A DNA stretch of 64,000 bases from Bacteroidota bacterium. GTDB lineage: Bacteria; Bacteroidota; Bacteroidia; AKYH767-A; OLB10. Every line of letters begins with the position of its first letter. The stretch's first letter is position 1. Positions 37,069 through 46,845 of this stretch are shown here, piece after piece. Location: contig JADJMG010000005.1 in NCBI GenBank assembly GCA_016709725.1, forward strand, positions 161,501 to 225,500. The letters are read 5' to 3'. A model generated the notes under the pieces. That model saw only the letters and a list, made by a program, of their open reading frames with translations, made no database searches and was not told the DNA's origin. A program made the position numbers and the translations under genes.

Positions 37069-39321
37069 CTAATTTTTTATAAACTTTTGAGTAAATGTTC
37101 TCTTTGAATCACGCACGCGACACAAGTAAGTTCCTGCATTCCATTTAGAAACATCTACATTTACTTGTTGACGATTACTTTGAATTGTGTAAATAAGTCG
37201 GCCTGTAATATCTGTAATTTCGATTACCTTTCTATTTGAACTTTCTTTTTCAAAACTCAAAATCAAATTCATTTGCACAGGATTTGGATAAAGCTTGAAA
37301 AAGACATTTTCATCTTCTTCAGCATTTATGGAAAGCGTTTGATCTTGGGTATATAATACAACACCACCCGACAAACTTCCAACTACCAAATCAAAAGCTG
37401 AATCGCCGTCCACATCAGCCATTGCAGGTACTGCAAGTTGTGGCTCATAAATATTTTGAAACATAGAATCTAATAACGTAAAAGTACCTGATAAATTTCC
37501 ATCGATATTACCGAAATGATAAATGTAGCCACTTAATGATCCTACTAATAATTCATAATTTCCCTGCTTTTCAAACAATATTGGTGCAGAAAATCCAGCG
37601 AAAGAACCACCTTTAGCTACATTCACACCTCCAAAATTATTTGAAACAAAACTAAAAATTGGGCTTGCCGAAGTACCTGTGTTTTCATAATAATTCAACA
37701 CTCCAGCTCTTTCACCAATCAGCAAATCCAATTTTCCATCTCTATTCACATCTACTAATTGTGGAACTGCATTATCACCGATATCAATTGATTGATAATT
37801 CGCTTGAGATAATACGAAGTTGCAGGGGTTTCCTACACCTGCTAAATTTTGGAAATAGATCAGACTACCATCTGAATGACCCACAATCATATCTGAATCA
37901 CCATCTCCATTTAGATCACCGAAAGTCAAATAAATTGCAGACAAAAGATAGGATGATAAAGATGCGTAATCGTCTGTTATTAACGTATATTCTGCTTTTG
38001 CACCCACACTTATATTTCTATAGTAAGCGACTTTAGCAATAGCATTTGCTGAATCAAAATAAAAATCATTTCCAATTAATAAATCCAATTTTCCGTCTTG
38101 ATCAACATCAAAAAATACAGGATGAGCACCTGTGCCTACCTCAATCATATCATCCACTAACCAACGATTGGTTTTATGATTGAAAACATTCGTTTGATTA
38201 TTGGTACTGTTTTCATAAAATATAACATTGTTATAGTCTTCACCAGTTGGAAAAAAATTAGCGACAATCAAATCCTTTTTTCCATCATTATTTCCATCAA
38301 AATAATGTGGGCCTGCAACATCCAACATAAAAGCTGGAACATCATAAGAAGGAAATGTAGAGTCCTGTGCACAAATCCATGCAGAATCAGGAGTACCACA
38401 ATTTTCCAAAAACAATAAATTACTTCCCAGTATATCTCCATTTAAGACGTCCTTATCACCATCGCCATCATTATCATAGACTACCAACGACGATCCGGCA
38501 TGACGCATGCTTTTATTTGAATTGTACAATTGGCTACCTTCATTACTTCCCTCTTTTTCTTCATCAAAATAGGCTCGATATGGATCTGCTGCAATTAAAG
38601 GACATGTTGGTAAAACAGGTGGCAATTGAGCAACATTAGAATTATTGGCCAATACAAAATAACCCCAACACACAGGAATATAATGAAATTTTATTTGACT
38701 AGGATTACCCGTAGAATCCATTGAAAAACTTTCATGATGTTCTACCCACGACCCACTAATGCTAAAGGCCAAAATATCCATATCACCATCATTATCCAAA
38801 TCACTCAATGCAGGAGCATTTACACGAGAAGCATAAATATTTGTTTGAAATCCGCCATAGTGTGTTTGAATAGAATTAGAAATCTGAGTAAAAAACAATC
38901 CTGTTCCAGCTGAATAATCATTTCGATACATTGATATTCCACCGCCATAGTAAGAAAACAAATCCATGTCGCCATCAAAATCATAATCAAAAGTTCGCAC
39001 CCAGCCTTCCAAATCGGTTGGGAATTTTGAGCGATACTCTGGTGCATAAATATAAGAGGATTGATTCGCTTGTGCTAAATTTAAGAAAGGATTCACGCGA
39101 AAACTAGGCGCATCAAATTCAATCAAGTCCAATTTACTATCACCATTCAAATCAATCTCAGCAAAAATCGGAGTGTTCATACCACTTGCCCAAGGATTTT
39201 GCAACCTCTTATTTCCGTGCATGACCACGATACTAGTATCGCGGAACATATAGGGTAACTGTCCATTAGTAAGGAATGGAAAAACTACCATAAAAATTAT
39301 CAATTTAATCCTATTTTTCAT
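37069..39321 (-). CDS. VCBS/FG-GAP repeat T9SS type A protein, paralog 2
   Basis: I use ATG 39321 (MKNRIKLIIFMVVF, a signal peptide), which overlaps the upstream stop as ATGA; the frame extends 4 codons further upstream. About 750 residues with repeated DxDxDG calcium-binding FG-GAP/VCBS motifs (ALSDLDNDGDMDILAFS, DNDGDGDKDVLNGD, DVDQDGKLDLLIGN, DVNRDGKLDLLIGE) building a surface beta-propeller, then a type A sorting domain (FKLYPNPVQMNLIL ... FTQKFIKN). Its sequence is closely similar to the protein coded just upstream, so they are tandem paralogs. Ligand unknown. Intact. Confidence 0.88.
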   Translation of the reverse strand: MKNRIKLIIFMVVFPFLTNGQLPYMFRDTSIVVMHGNKRLQNPWASGMNTPIFAEIDLNGDSKLDLIEFDAPSFRVNPFLNLAQANQSSYIYAPEYRSKFPTDLEGWVRTFDYDFDGDMDLFSYYGGGISMYRNDYSAGTGLFFTQISNSIQTHYGGFQTNIYASRVNAPALSDLDNDGDMDILAFSISGSWVEHHESFSMDSTGNPSQIKFHYIPVCWGYFVLANNSNVAQLPPVLPTCPLIAADPYRAYFDEEKEGSNEGSQLYNSNKSMRHAGSSLVVYDNDGDGDKDVLNGDILGSNLLFLENCGTPDSAWICAQDSTFPSYDVPAFMLDVAGPHYFDGNNDGKKDLIVANFFPTGEDYNNVIFYENSTNNQTNVFNHKTNRWLVDDMIEVGTGAHPVFFDVDQDGKLDLLIGNDFYFDSANAIAKVAYYRNISVGAKAEYTLITDDYASLSSYLLSAIYLTFGDLNGDGDSDMIVGHSDGSLIYFQNLAGVGNPCNFVLSQANYQSIDIGDNAVPQLVDVNRDGKLDLLIGERAGVLNYYENTGTSASPIFSFVSNNFGGVNVAKGGSFAGFSAPILFEKQGNYELLVGSLSGYIYHFGNIDGNLSGTFTLLDSMFQNIYEPQLAVPAMADVDGDSAFDLVVGSLSGGVVLYTQDQTLSINAEEDENVFFKLYPNPVQMNLILSFEKESSNRKVIEITDITGRLIYTIQSNRQQVNVDVSKWNAGTYLCRVRDSKRTFTQKFIKN

Positions 39322-41510
39322 CGTTGAATACATAATTTTTGAGCATAAGTCAAGCCGTCGCTCACCACATGAACGATATAAACTCCAGACGTAAGATTAG
39401 AGGTAAAGAGTTGCATCTGCTTTTGAACTGTTGATGTAGAATATAATACTCGTCCTGAAAGATCCAGAATTGAAAGTTGAAAAAGATCGGTGTTTGTTTC
39501 GTTATTGAAATAAACAGTGCAATAATCACTTGTTGGATTAGGGGCAATTTTGAAGTCCATTTTCCGAGTTGCTTGTTGGATTCCGGCAGAAGTATATTGA
39601 GTATACAATCTCATTCCGCCTGAATTACATCCAGTCAACAAATCAAATTTAGTATCTCCATCAATATCGGCTTTGGAAAGAGTAACTCTTTTCAACTCTT
39701 TTATATTTTGGTAGGTTGAATCCAAGATGGCAAAGGTCCCATTTAGGTTTCCATCGACATTACCATAGTGATAAATACTGCCTTCATCGGAGCCTACAAG
39801 TAATTCATAAGTTCCGTTATTATCAAATAACAAAGGAACACTAAAACCAGCCACTTCGCCGGGCACCAGAACATTGACATTACCAAAATTGGAAATATTA
39901 GTTGTGAAAAGTGGATTCGTACTCGTTCCTGTATTTTCAAAATAATTAAGAATTCCGCTTCTTTCTCCAATTAACAAATCAAGTTTCGAATCACGATTTA
40001 CATCTATTATTTGAGGTGCGCTATTATTTCCAATATCGATACCTTGATATTGTGGTGATGCAAAGACAAAGTTGCATGGATTCCCTGCACCCGCAGTGTT
40101 TGTATAATAAATTAATGTTCCATCTCCATTACCTAGGAGTAAATCATCATCGTTGTCTCCGTCTAAATCACCAAAAGCGGGGAACAATCCATATTGTGTG
40201 ATGGATGCTAAGCTTAGCCAGTCATCCGTAATCAAAGTAAACATGGGCTGTGTAATGGTGCCTCTATTTTTAAAATAAGCTAGACGTGAATAGGCAAGAT
40301 TTGGATTTACATCATAATAAGAATCATTCACAGCTACAATATCGAGTAGACCATCTTTGTCCACATCAAAAAATGTAACATTAGCCGCAGTTCCAAGATC
40401 GATGGTTTCATCCGATAAAAATCTTGACTTAATAAAATTAAAAACGTTGTCGCAATTATTAGTTGTGTTCTTGTAGAAAAGCAAATTATTGTAATCTTCT
40501 CCTACGGTTGCAAATGGACTAACCAACATGTCTTTCAAACCATCGTTATCGAGATCAAGATAATATCCAGCTGGTAAATTTTGCATATCGACAGAAACAT
40601 TGTAAACGGGAAAAGCAGAATCTTGAGAAACTATGACAGCTGAATCAGGGGTACCACCATTCAACAAAAACAACATGTTTTGACCAAGGATATCTCCATT
40701 CAATAAATCAACATCGCCATCACAATCTTGATCCAAAGGTGTTAATACGGATCCCGAATGTCTATTCCTATTCAAAGAATTATCATCCGTAATAGCAGAT
40801 CTACAATTTTGATTTAACAAACCAATATTCGTAAGACCACTTAATTTAAAATATCCCCAACAATAAGGTTGAAGGGTAAATAAAAAATCGCTGCAAACTC
40901 CGAGCGAATCCATTGAATAGTTTTTATGATACTCCAAGTAATTACTGGAATTAGCAAATGTAATTACATCCATATCTCCATCACCATCTACATCATAAAG
41001 AGCAGGCATGTTCACTTGACTCACAAAAATATTCGTATTAAAAGTTCCGTACCATGAATTTAATTGTACACTTACTTGTGTAAACTGCAATCCAGTTCCG
41101 GAAGAATAATCATTTCTCCATACACCCATTGCATTATTCGTATATGTAAATAAATCGAGGTCACCATCACAATCATAGTCATAGGATCGCACCCAATCAT
41201 GAAAAGGAGGGAATTTTTCAATGTATTCTGGATGATAATGATAAGCGGAAGTACTACCACTACCATCATTTAAAAAAGTAGATAATCTATTTCCGATTCG
41301 ATCAAACAAAAGAAGATCTATCAATGTATCTCCATTCATTTCAATTTCAATAGGCATCATCGAGTTAAATCCACCTGTCCAGGGAAATTCCAATGTGTCA
41401 TTACTATTTACAATTACTTTAGGCCTTTGATCAAGATATAATAATTGAGTTTGAGCAATTGAATGTTCAATAAATCCTAAAATAAATAGGATGGGAAGTA
41501 GTCTACGCAT
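39318..41510 (-). CDS. VCBS/FG-GAP repeat T9SS type A protein, paralog 1
   Basis: A 730-residue protein with signal peptide (MRRLLPILFILGFIEHSIAQ) and Asp-rich propeller repeats (DVDGDGDMDVITFA, DQDCDGDVDLLNGD, DLDNDGLKDMLVS, DVDKDGLLDIVAVN, DLDGDNDDDLLLGN, DVNRDSKLDLLIGE), then a T9SS type A end (KIAPNPTSDYCTVYF ... YAQKLCIQR). The order of repeats is the same as in paralog 2. It is the first gene of a four-gene operon and its stop overlaps the start of paralog 2 by four bases. Likely displayed on the cell surface; what it binds cannot be read from sequence. Confidence 0.88.
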   Translation of the reverse strand: MRRLLPILFILGFIEHSIAQTQLLYLDQRPKVIVNSNDTLEFPWTGGFNSMMPIEIEMNGDTLIDLLLFDRIGNRLSTFLNDGSGSTSAYHYHPEYIEKFPPFHDWVRSYDYDCDGDLDLFTYTNNAMGVWRNDYSSGTGLQFTQVSVQLNSWYGTFNTNIFVSQVNMPALYDVDGDGDMDVITFANSSNYLEYHKNYSMDSLGVCSDFLFTLQPYCWGYFKLSGLTNIGLLNQNCRSAITDDNSLNRNRHSGSVLTPLDQDCDGDVDLLNGDILGQNMLFLLNGGTPDSAVIVSQDSAFPVYNVSVDMQNLPAGYYLDLDNDGLKDMLVSPFATVGEDYNNLLFYKNTTNNCDNVFNFIKSRFLSDETIDLGTAANVTFFDVDKDGLLDIVAVNDSYYDVNPNLAYSRLAYFKNRGTITQPMFTLITDDWLSLASITQYGLFPAFGDLDGDNDDDLLLGNGDGTLIYYTNTAGAGNPCNFVFASPQYQGIDIGNNSAPQIIDVNRDSKLDLLIGERSGILNYFENTGTSTNPLFTTNISNFGNVNVLVPGEVAGFSVPLLFDNNGTYELLVGSDEGSIYHYGNVDGNLNGTFAILDSTYQNIKELKRVTLSKADIDGDTKFDLLTGCNSGGMRLYTQYTSAGIQQATRKMDFKIAPNPTSDYCTVYFNNETNTDLFQLSILDLSGRVLYSTSTVQKQMQLFTSNLTSGVYIVHVVSDGLTYAQKLCIQR

Positions 41511-41527
41511 TGTATTGTATTGTGTGT

Positions 41528-41535
41528 CTCAAAGA
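41528..41535 (-). promoter_or_regulatory. -7 element of the VCBS operon
   Basis: TATCTTTG on the minus strand lies 17 bases before ATG 41510. A TTTT tract lies about 20 bases upstream in place of the usual TTTG. Confidence 0.45.
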
Positions 41536-41731
41536 TAACACGTTCGCCAGCTATAAAAGTTCTAATATGGACTGATTTTTACACATAATATACAAATCAT
41601 CAGGAAAATGAGTACTTTTATTCAAACATCTCGAAATATATTCCCTTTATCGATCTATTGAGATATTTCGCTTCTCTGAACAAATCCATATTTCCAAATA
41701 TGGTAAATTCGTCTTATAAAAAACACAACCT

Positions 41732-42223
41732 ATGCCTTCATTTGATATTGTAAACGAAGTAGACATCCAGAAACTGGATAATGCAATTAACGTGGCAGTA
41801 AAAGAAATATCATCCCGATACGATTTTCACGGTTCCAAAACGGAAGTCGATTTAGATAAGAAAACTATGATAATCAATGTTTTAACTGAAAATGATATGC
41901 GAGTTAAGGCCATTCAAGATATTTTGATTTCTAGAATGATGAAGCAAGGACTAGATGCCGCGGCCCTTGATTTTGGAAAAGAGCATTATGCAAGTGGAAA
42001 TATGCTGAGAAAAGAAATAAAAGTGAAAAAAGGAATTGACAAGGATTCTGCAAAAAAGATCGTTAAAGTTATCAAAGACAGTGGCATAAAGGTGCAAGCA
42101 TCCATTATGGATGATCAACTCCGAGTAACTGGAAAGAAATTAGATGATTTACAAGCCGTAATTGCTTCAGTGAAAGGAGTAAATGTAGATTTACCATTAC
42201 AATTCACTAATTTCAGGAATTAA
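41732..42223 (+). CDS. yajQ: YajQ family (DUF520) nucleotide-binding protein
   Basis: A 163-residue cytoplasmic protein with the full YajQ sequence: MPSFDIVNEVDIQKL, SRYDFHGSKTEVDLDKK, GLDAAALDFGKE and the C-terminal DLPLQFTNFRN. Relatives bind cyclic di-GMP or nucleic acid, but a direct role in this phylum is not shown. Length and motifs match the family. It stands alone between the VCBS operon and the TonB cluster. Confidence 0.95.
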   Translation: MPSFDIVNEVDIQKLDNAINVAVKEISSRYDFHGSKTEVDLDKKTMIINVLTENDMRVKAIQDILISRMMKQGLDAAALDFGKEHYASGNMLRKEIKVKKGIDKDSAKKIVKVIKDSGIKVQASIMDDQLRVTGKKLDDLQAVIASVKGVNVDLPLQFTNFRN

Positions 42224-42425
42224 TTTTGACATAATTTACATTTTAATAAAATAGCTAATTCTATCATTTTCAACCTAAAATGTCAAACTTTAGTCACATT
42301 AGCACCTAATTACAACAATTAGTTAACATCTGTACGTTTTATGGTTCACAGAGATTCCTTAATATTGTCACCCTTAAAAATTCGAAATTAAACCTAATAA
42401 TAATTAAAAAACCAAAACTGAAATT

Positions 42426-43229
42426 ATGAGTCAGACGAAATCAGGACGCAGCATTCAGGGGATGTTGGCTGCTATTGTAATCCCAGCAGCATACATCCTT
42501 TGTTTACTAATCTTTAAATTTATTCTTGGAAACCCTTCTAACTTTCAAGACAACAATCCGGAGTTAAATCCTTTACCCGGTAACTTCTTAGGAATTATTT
42601 ACAAAGGTGGTTTTATTGTACCCATTCTTATGGCGTTGTTAGTTATTGTAATCACTTTCGTAATTGAGCGATTTGTAACAGTGAACAAGTCAAAAGGAAA
42701 AGGAAGCATTGATTCTTTCGTTCACAACATGAGAGCTTCACTTTCAAAAGGAGATGTAGACGGTGCGTTGAAAGAATGTGATCGCCAACAAGGATCAATT
42801 GCCGCGGTGGTAAAGTCAGGTCTTGGTGCTTACAAGCAAATGTCTACAGAGAAAGATTTAGACAAGGAGCATAAAATTGCTGCTATTCAAAAAGAAATTG
42901 AAGAAGCTACTACGTTGGAACTTCCGATGCTTTCTAAGAACTTAATTATCATTTCTACCATTGCTTCTATCGCGACCTTAATGGGTCTTTTAGGAACAGT
43001 AATTGGAATGATACGTGCGTTTGCTGCACTTGCACAAGCAGGTTCTCCAGACGCTACGGCTCTTGCAACTGGAATTTCGGAAGCACTAATCAATACCGGA
43101 TTAGGAATTGGTACATCAGCAATCGCTATTGTATTTTATAATTTCTTTACTAATAAAATTGATTCGATTACTTACGGAATTGATGAAGCAGGTTATTCTA
43201 TTGTACAAACCTTCACTGCTCGTAACTAA
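42426..43229 (+). CDS. exbB: ExbB/TolQ/MotA family proton channel
   Basis: A 267-residue inner-membrane protein that makes the proton channel energising TonB. It has three membrane spans: residues 12-32 (AAIVIPAAYILCLLIFKFIL), 62-80 (ILMALLVIVITFVIERF) and the C-terminal pair after STIASIATLMGLLGTVIGMI, with the conserved LLGTVIGM and GISEALINTGLGIGTSAIA motifs. First gene of exbB-exbD-exbD-tonB, with 43 bases to the next. The 203-base gap upstream is AT-rich with no gene. Confidence 0.94.
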   Translation: MSQTKSGRSIQGMLAAIVIPAAYILCLLIFKFILGNPSNFQDNNPELNPLPGNFLGIIYKGGFIVPILMALLVIVITFVIERFVTVNKSKGKGSIDSFVHNMRASLSKGDVDGALKECDRQQGSIAAVVKSGLGAYKQMSTEKDLDKEHKIAAIQKEIEEATTLELPMLSKNLIIISTIASIATLMGLLGTVIGMIRAFAALAQAGSPDATALATGISEALINTGLGIGTSAIAIVFYNFFTNKIDSITYGIDEAGYSIVQTFTARN

Positions 43230-43272
43230 TCCTTATTATTCAATTATTATTTAAATTCTAAAATACAGAAGA

Positions 43273-43908
43273 ATGCCAAAAGTGAAGATGCCTAAAAACA
43301 GTCCATCCCTCGACATGACGCCGATGGTGGATTTGGCCTTCCTCCTGGTTACGTTCTTCATGCTTACCACTCAGTTTCGTCCGGATGAACCTGTAATCAT
43401 TGACTCACCGTCGTCGATTTCAGAAAAAATTCTTCCAGACAAAGTAATGGTTGTTGCTATTGATAATAAGAATCGAATTTTCTTCAACTTAGAAGGAAAA
43501 GATATTCGCAAAGCGATGCTTCAACAAATGGGTGATAAATATGGCGTGAAGTTCGACGATAACGAAATAATGCGATTTTCGATCATGTCCACTTTCGGAA
43601 TGTCTGTTCAACAGTTAAAACAATACATAACGTTGGATTCAGAAAAGCGAAAGGAGTTTATGGACAAAAGTGAAGGTATACCTTATGATTCTTTGAACAA
43701 TCAATTGGGCGATTGGATTCGATTTGGTCGATTAGCCGATGCTCAAGTGAATCCAGATAGTCCTAAGGAAAAGCAAATGCGTTTCGCCATTAAAGGTGAT
43801 TCACAAGCAAATTATACTAGCGTAAAACGTGTTATCGACATATTCCAAGAGATGAAGGTGAACAGATTTAATCTGATTACTACCTTAGAACAAAACCCTA
43901 TCCAATAA
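43273..43908 (+). CDS. exbD: ExbD/TolR family protein, first of two
   Basis: A 211-residue protein with the single ExbD membrane helix carrying the essential aspartate in DMTPMVDLAFLLVTFFML (Asp21). The periplasmic part has a long insertion relative to proteobacterial ExbD (residues 85-165), a feature of the Bacteroidota type, and ends in KRVIDIFQEMKVNRFNLIT, the conserved closing helix-strand. Its pair with a second ExbD 15 bases downstream implies a mixed channel. Intact. Confidence 0.93.
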   Translation: MPKVKMPKNSPSLDMTPMVDLAFLLVTFFMLTTQFRPDEPVIIDSPSSISEKILPDKVMVVAIDNKNRIFFNLEGKDIRKAMLQQMGDKYGVKFDDNEIMRFSIMSTFGMSVQQLKQYITLDSEKRKEFMDKSEGIPYDSLNNQLGDWIRFGRLADAQVNPDSPKEKQMRFAIKGDSQANYTSVKRVIDIFQEMKVNRFNLITTLEQNPIQ

Positions 43909-43923
43909 CAAGAGATCCAAAAA

Positions 43924-44547
43924 ATGGCAGACGTACAAACCAACGACCAGGACTCCGGTAAGGGCGGTAAACATAAAAAAGTTAGGGCCAAGAAACAGAG
44001 TACACACATCGATATGACTCCGATGGTGGACTTAGCGTTCCTTCTTCTTACCTTCTTTATGATGACGACCACGTTTGGTAAACCCAAAACGATGGAGATC
44101 AACATGCCGGTGAAACCCGACACTCCCGAAAATCAAACACTCGTAAATAATGCTGTCACCATATTATTAACTGGTGACGATAAAATCTATTGGTATTTTG
44201 GAGAATTAAAACCAGAAACCAAATTAGAACTGACCAACTATTCAAATGACGGATTAAGAAAATTATTTCTTGACAAGAATAAATTTGCTGTAGATCGTAT
44301 TAAGCAATTGAGAACAGAATCAGCTACTAATAATATGGCTGATTCAACGTTAAAACGATTGGAAGTAGAAGCCAAAGGTGCTAAACAAGCATTAATGGTT
44401 CTTGTGAAAGCCGACGACAAAGCAAAATATAAAAATATTGTGGATGTATTAGATGAACTAAACATCACAATGGTTGGAAAATATGCAATTGTCGACCTCG
44501 CTCAACAGGAATTTGAATTAATAAATACCTTTAAACCCCAACCGTAA
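43924..44547 (+). CDS. exbD: ExbD/TolR family protein, second of two
   Basis: A 207-residue protein with a Lys-rich N-terminus and the same helix HIDMTPMVDLAFLLLTFFMM (Asp at about residue 34 as the proton-carrying site). The periplasmic domain ends VDVLDELNITMVGKYAIVDL. It differs from the first ExbD in the middle region, so the two are old paralogs rather than a recent duplication. It is followed by tonB after 2 bases. Confidence 0.93.
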   Translation: MADVQTNDQDSGKGGKHKKVRAKKQSTHIDMTPMVDLAFLLLTFFMMTTTFGKPKTMEINMPVKPDTPENQTLVNNAVTILLTGDDKIYWYFGELKPETKLELTNYSNDGLRKLFLDKNKFAVDRIKQLRTESATNNMADSTLKRLEVEAKGAKQALMVLVKADDKAKYKNIVDVLDELNITMVGKYAIVDLAQQEFELINTFKPQP

Positions 44548-44549
44548 CT

Positions 44550-45356
44550 ATGGCAGACCTATTTAACCCATCTTGGGACGACGCCATTAACCCTGAAAGG
44601 GCAGAAATGGTATTTGAAAAACGCAACAAAGAATATGGAGCGTATGTTCTTCGTACTGGATATACTCGTACTGCATCTCGTGCACTAATTGCTTCTTTAT
44701 CCTTTTTTGCATTAATGATTAGTTTACCGGTCATCGTTCAAATGATAAGCGGTATGGATGAAGGCAAAGTGGATACATCGGTGGAAGTAACAGTGGAATT
44801 AAAAGAGCCACCTCCACTTGACAATAACGAACCACCACCACCACCACCGCCGCCACCACCGCCTACTATTGAAACAGTAAAATTTACACCTCCAGTAGTA
44901 GTTGATCGTGAAATCTTAGACGAAGAGCCTCCTGTTCAGGAAGTACTCAATGAAACTAACGTTGGTGTTGTAACGCAAGAAGGTGATGACAATGCAACTG
45001 AACTTCCTCCTGAACAACCGTTCGTGGATCCAGACGCTGGTAAAGTATTTACTTATGTAGAAGAACAACCCACCTTTCCAGGTGGTGAAGCGCAGATGTA
45101 TGCTTACTTACAGAAGAACATAAAATATCCGCCACTAGCTCGTGAGAATGGAATTACTGGAAGAGTTTATATGACTTTCGTTGTAGGACCTGATGGTGAA
45201 ATTCGTGACGTAAAAGTATTGCGTGGAATTGGTGCAGGTTGCGATGAAGAAGCTATTCGTGTCGTTAAATCCATGCCGAAATGGAAGCCCGGAAAACAAA
45301 ATGGACGTTCAGTAAACGTACAGTTTAATATGCCGATTAACTTCACATTGAAATAG
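44550..45356 (+). CDS. tonB: TonB family energy transducer
   Basis: A 268-residue protein with one N-terminal membrane helix (ASLSFFALMISLPVIVQMI), a proline-rich spacer of about 11 consecutive Pro near residue 95, a second PPVVVDREI segment, and a C-terminal TonB domain (YPPLARENGITGRVYMTF ... VNVQFNMPINFTLK, quoted in part). It spans the periplasm and opens outer-membrane receptors using ExbB-ExbD energy. Last gene of the cluster before a terminator. Confidence 0.93.
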   Translation: MADLFNPSWDDAINPERAEMVFEKRNKEYGAYVLRTGYTRTASRALIASLSFFALMISLPVIVQMISGMDEGKVDTSVEVTVELKEPPPLDNNEPPPPPPPPPPPTIETVKFTPPVVVDREILDEEPPVQEVLNETNVGVVTQEGDDNATELPPEQPFVDPDAGKVFTYVEEQPTFPGGEAQMYAYLQKNIKYPPLARENGITGRVYMTFVVGPDGEIRDVKVLRGIGAGCDEEAIRVVKSMPKWKPGKQNGRSVNVQFNMPINFTLK

Positions 45357-45374
45357 AATTAAATTGAAAGAAGG

Positions 45375-45407
45375 AAACCCTGGTACATCACTGTATCAGG
45401 GTTTTTT
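45375..45407 (+). terminator. Rho-independent terminator behind tonB
   Basis: Stem AAACCCTGGTACA with a 4-base loop and one G-T wobble, followed by six T. It starts 18 bases behind the tonB stop. Confidence 0.8.
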
Positions 45408-45450
45408 ATTTGAAAAAGAATTTAATCATTTAATGAGTCAATAGTCCTAA

Positions 45451-45483
45451 TTGGTCTAAACCTATCAAGGATCACTATATTTG
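45451..45483 (+). promoter_or_regulatory. Promoter of the small membrane protein gene (TTG-N22-TATATTTG)
   Basis: TTG at 45451-45453 and TATATTTG at 45476-45483, 22 bases apart. The last G is 3 bases from ATG 45487, so the mRNA should be leaderless. Confidence 0.65.
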
Positions 45484-45486
45484 CAC

Positions 45487-45714
45487 ATGGCTAAAACCCC
45501 TACTCTATATTATTTCACCTTAGTGATGTCAGGTCTTTATGTTGTACTTGGACTTTTCGTAATGTTTTCTCCCAGCATGGCTGAGTTTTTACCAGGATGG
45601 AAGCATTGGGTATTAGGAGCCATGTTGATTTTATATGCTTATGTTCGATTTAGAAGATTGAAAAAATTAAAAGAGAGCATGGAAGCCAAGTTGGATGAAT
45701 ATCAACAAGATTAA
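45487..45714 (+). CDS. Small membrane protein in the TonB-PstS cluster
   Basis: Start at ATG 45487 (MAKTPTLYYF); a TTG 6 bases earlier is part of the promoter. The 75-residue protein has two membrane helices (LVMSGLYVVLGLFVMF and WVLGAMLILYAYVRFRRL) joined by a short SPSMAEFLPGW loop and a charged coiled tail (KKLKESMEAKLDEYQQ). Proteins like this occur at this place in other Bacteroidota TonB clusters, but no function is known to me. Confidence 0.75.
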   Translation: MAKTPTLYYFTLVMSGLYVVLGLFVMFSPSMAEFLPGWKHWVLGAMLILYAYVRFRRLKKLKESMEAKLDEYQQD

Positions 45715-45875
45715 ATTTAGAATAACATCAGAAGGATAACTATTTGCTAGCAAGAGCTTTAAACACGACTCTTGAAAATTGATCTAAGTCATTAAATTGT
45801 ATTTTTTATCTCTAAATCACCAGAAATTCTGATCTTTGTACGCAGTGAAATCGAGGTAATTTCGTTATACTACAA

Positions 45876-46811
45876 ATGAAAAAAATATTAATCCTAGTTA
45901 TTTTAGCTGGAATTATTTCCTCTTGTGGCACTGACTTCAATAAACCCTATTCAGATACTCCCACATCTGGAAAAGTAAATATTGCTGGTGATGAAACCTT
46001 AGAGCCTTTAATGGATGCGATGTCGGATACTTTTATGGGACTTTATCAATATGCTACATTAAACGTAAAATACAAATCAGAAAGTGCATGCTTTAAAGAT
46101 CTAATCAATGATTCGGCAAAAGTAATTTTAGCAACACGTAAATTAAATACAAACGAAACCGAATATTTTAAATCGCATCAGTTAATTCCGGTCACTACTA
46201 AAATAGCACAGGATGCCATCGCATTAATCATCAACAGAGATAACGTTGACAGTCTTTTATCCATTGCACAGTTGAAATCCATCTTAGAAGGAAAAACGAC
46301 AGCGTGGTCACAAATTCAACCAACTTCTACTTTGGGACCTATTAGTTTTGTGTTCGATAATAATGGTTCATCTACCATGCGACTAATTAGTGATAGTTTG
46401 ATGGATGGAAGAACGAATTTCCCTTCATTTTGCTTTGCAGCTAAATCGAATGCACAAGTGATCGACTATGTAGAAAATAATAAAAATGCAATTGGCGTTA
46501 TCGGTGTAAATTGGATTAGCGATCGCGACGATCCCAAAATGTTAAGTTTTAATAAGCGAATTCGGGTTGTATGGTTAAGTTCTGTTGAAAAGCCCATCTA
46601 CCCAAATGATTATTTTGGACCCTTCCAAGCCTATTTGTTTACCGGAGATTATCCATTGAAGCGTGAAGTTTATATGATTAGCAGAGAAGGAAGAGCAGGA
46701 CTTGGCACAGGCTTTGTTTCGTTCGCTGCTGGAGAACAAGGACAACGCATCGTTCGACTTTCTGGTTTACTTCCAGCATCACCTTACACAAGAGATATTA
46801 AACTAAATTAA
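45876..46811 (+). CDS. PstS-like phosphate-binding lipoprotein
   Basis: A 311-residue lipoprotein (lipobox GIISSC, Cys17). It has the substrate-binding-protein pattern of the PstS type: VNIAGDETLEPLMDAM (first phosphate-loop region), KVILATRKLNTNE, FVFDNNGSSTMRLI (Ser/Thr phosphate ligands) and NKNAIGVIGVNW. Loop residues suggest oxyanion binding. No pstCAB genes are near, which is usual for this cluster in Bacteroidota, so it may act as a sensor or adaptor rather than in ABC uptake. It is followed by a TPR gene after 34 bases. Confidence 0.85.
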   Translation: MKKILILVILAGIISSCGTDFNKPYSDTPTSGKVNIAGDETLEPLMDAMSDTFMGLYQYATLNVKYKSESACFKDLINDSAKVILATRKLNTNETEYFKSHQLIPVTTKIAQDAIALIINRDNVDSLLSIAQLKSILEGKTTAWSQIQPTSTLGPISFVFDNNGSSTMRLISDSLMDGRTNFPSFCFAAKSNAQVIDYVENNKNAIGVIGVNWISDRDDPKMLSFNKRIRVVWLSSVEKPIYPNDYFGPFQAYLFTGDYPLKREVYMISREGRAGLGTGFVSFAAGEQGQRIVRLSGLLPASPYTRDIKLN

Positions 46812-46845
46812 ATTAAAATTCAGAATTTATTTTATCAAAATTAAC

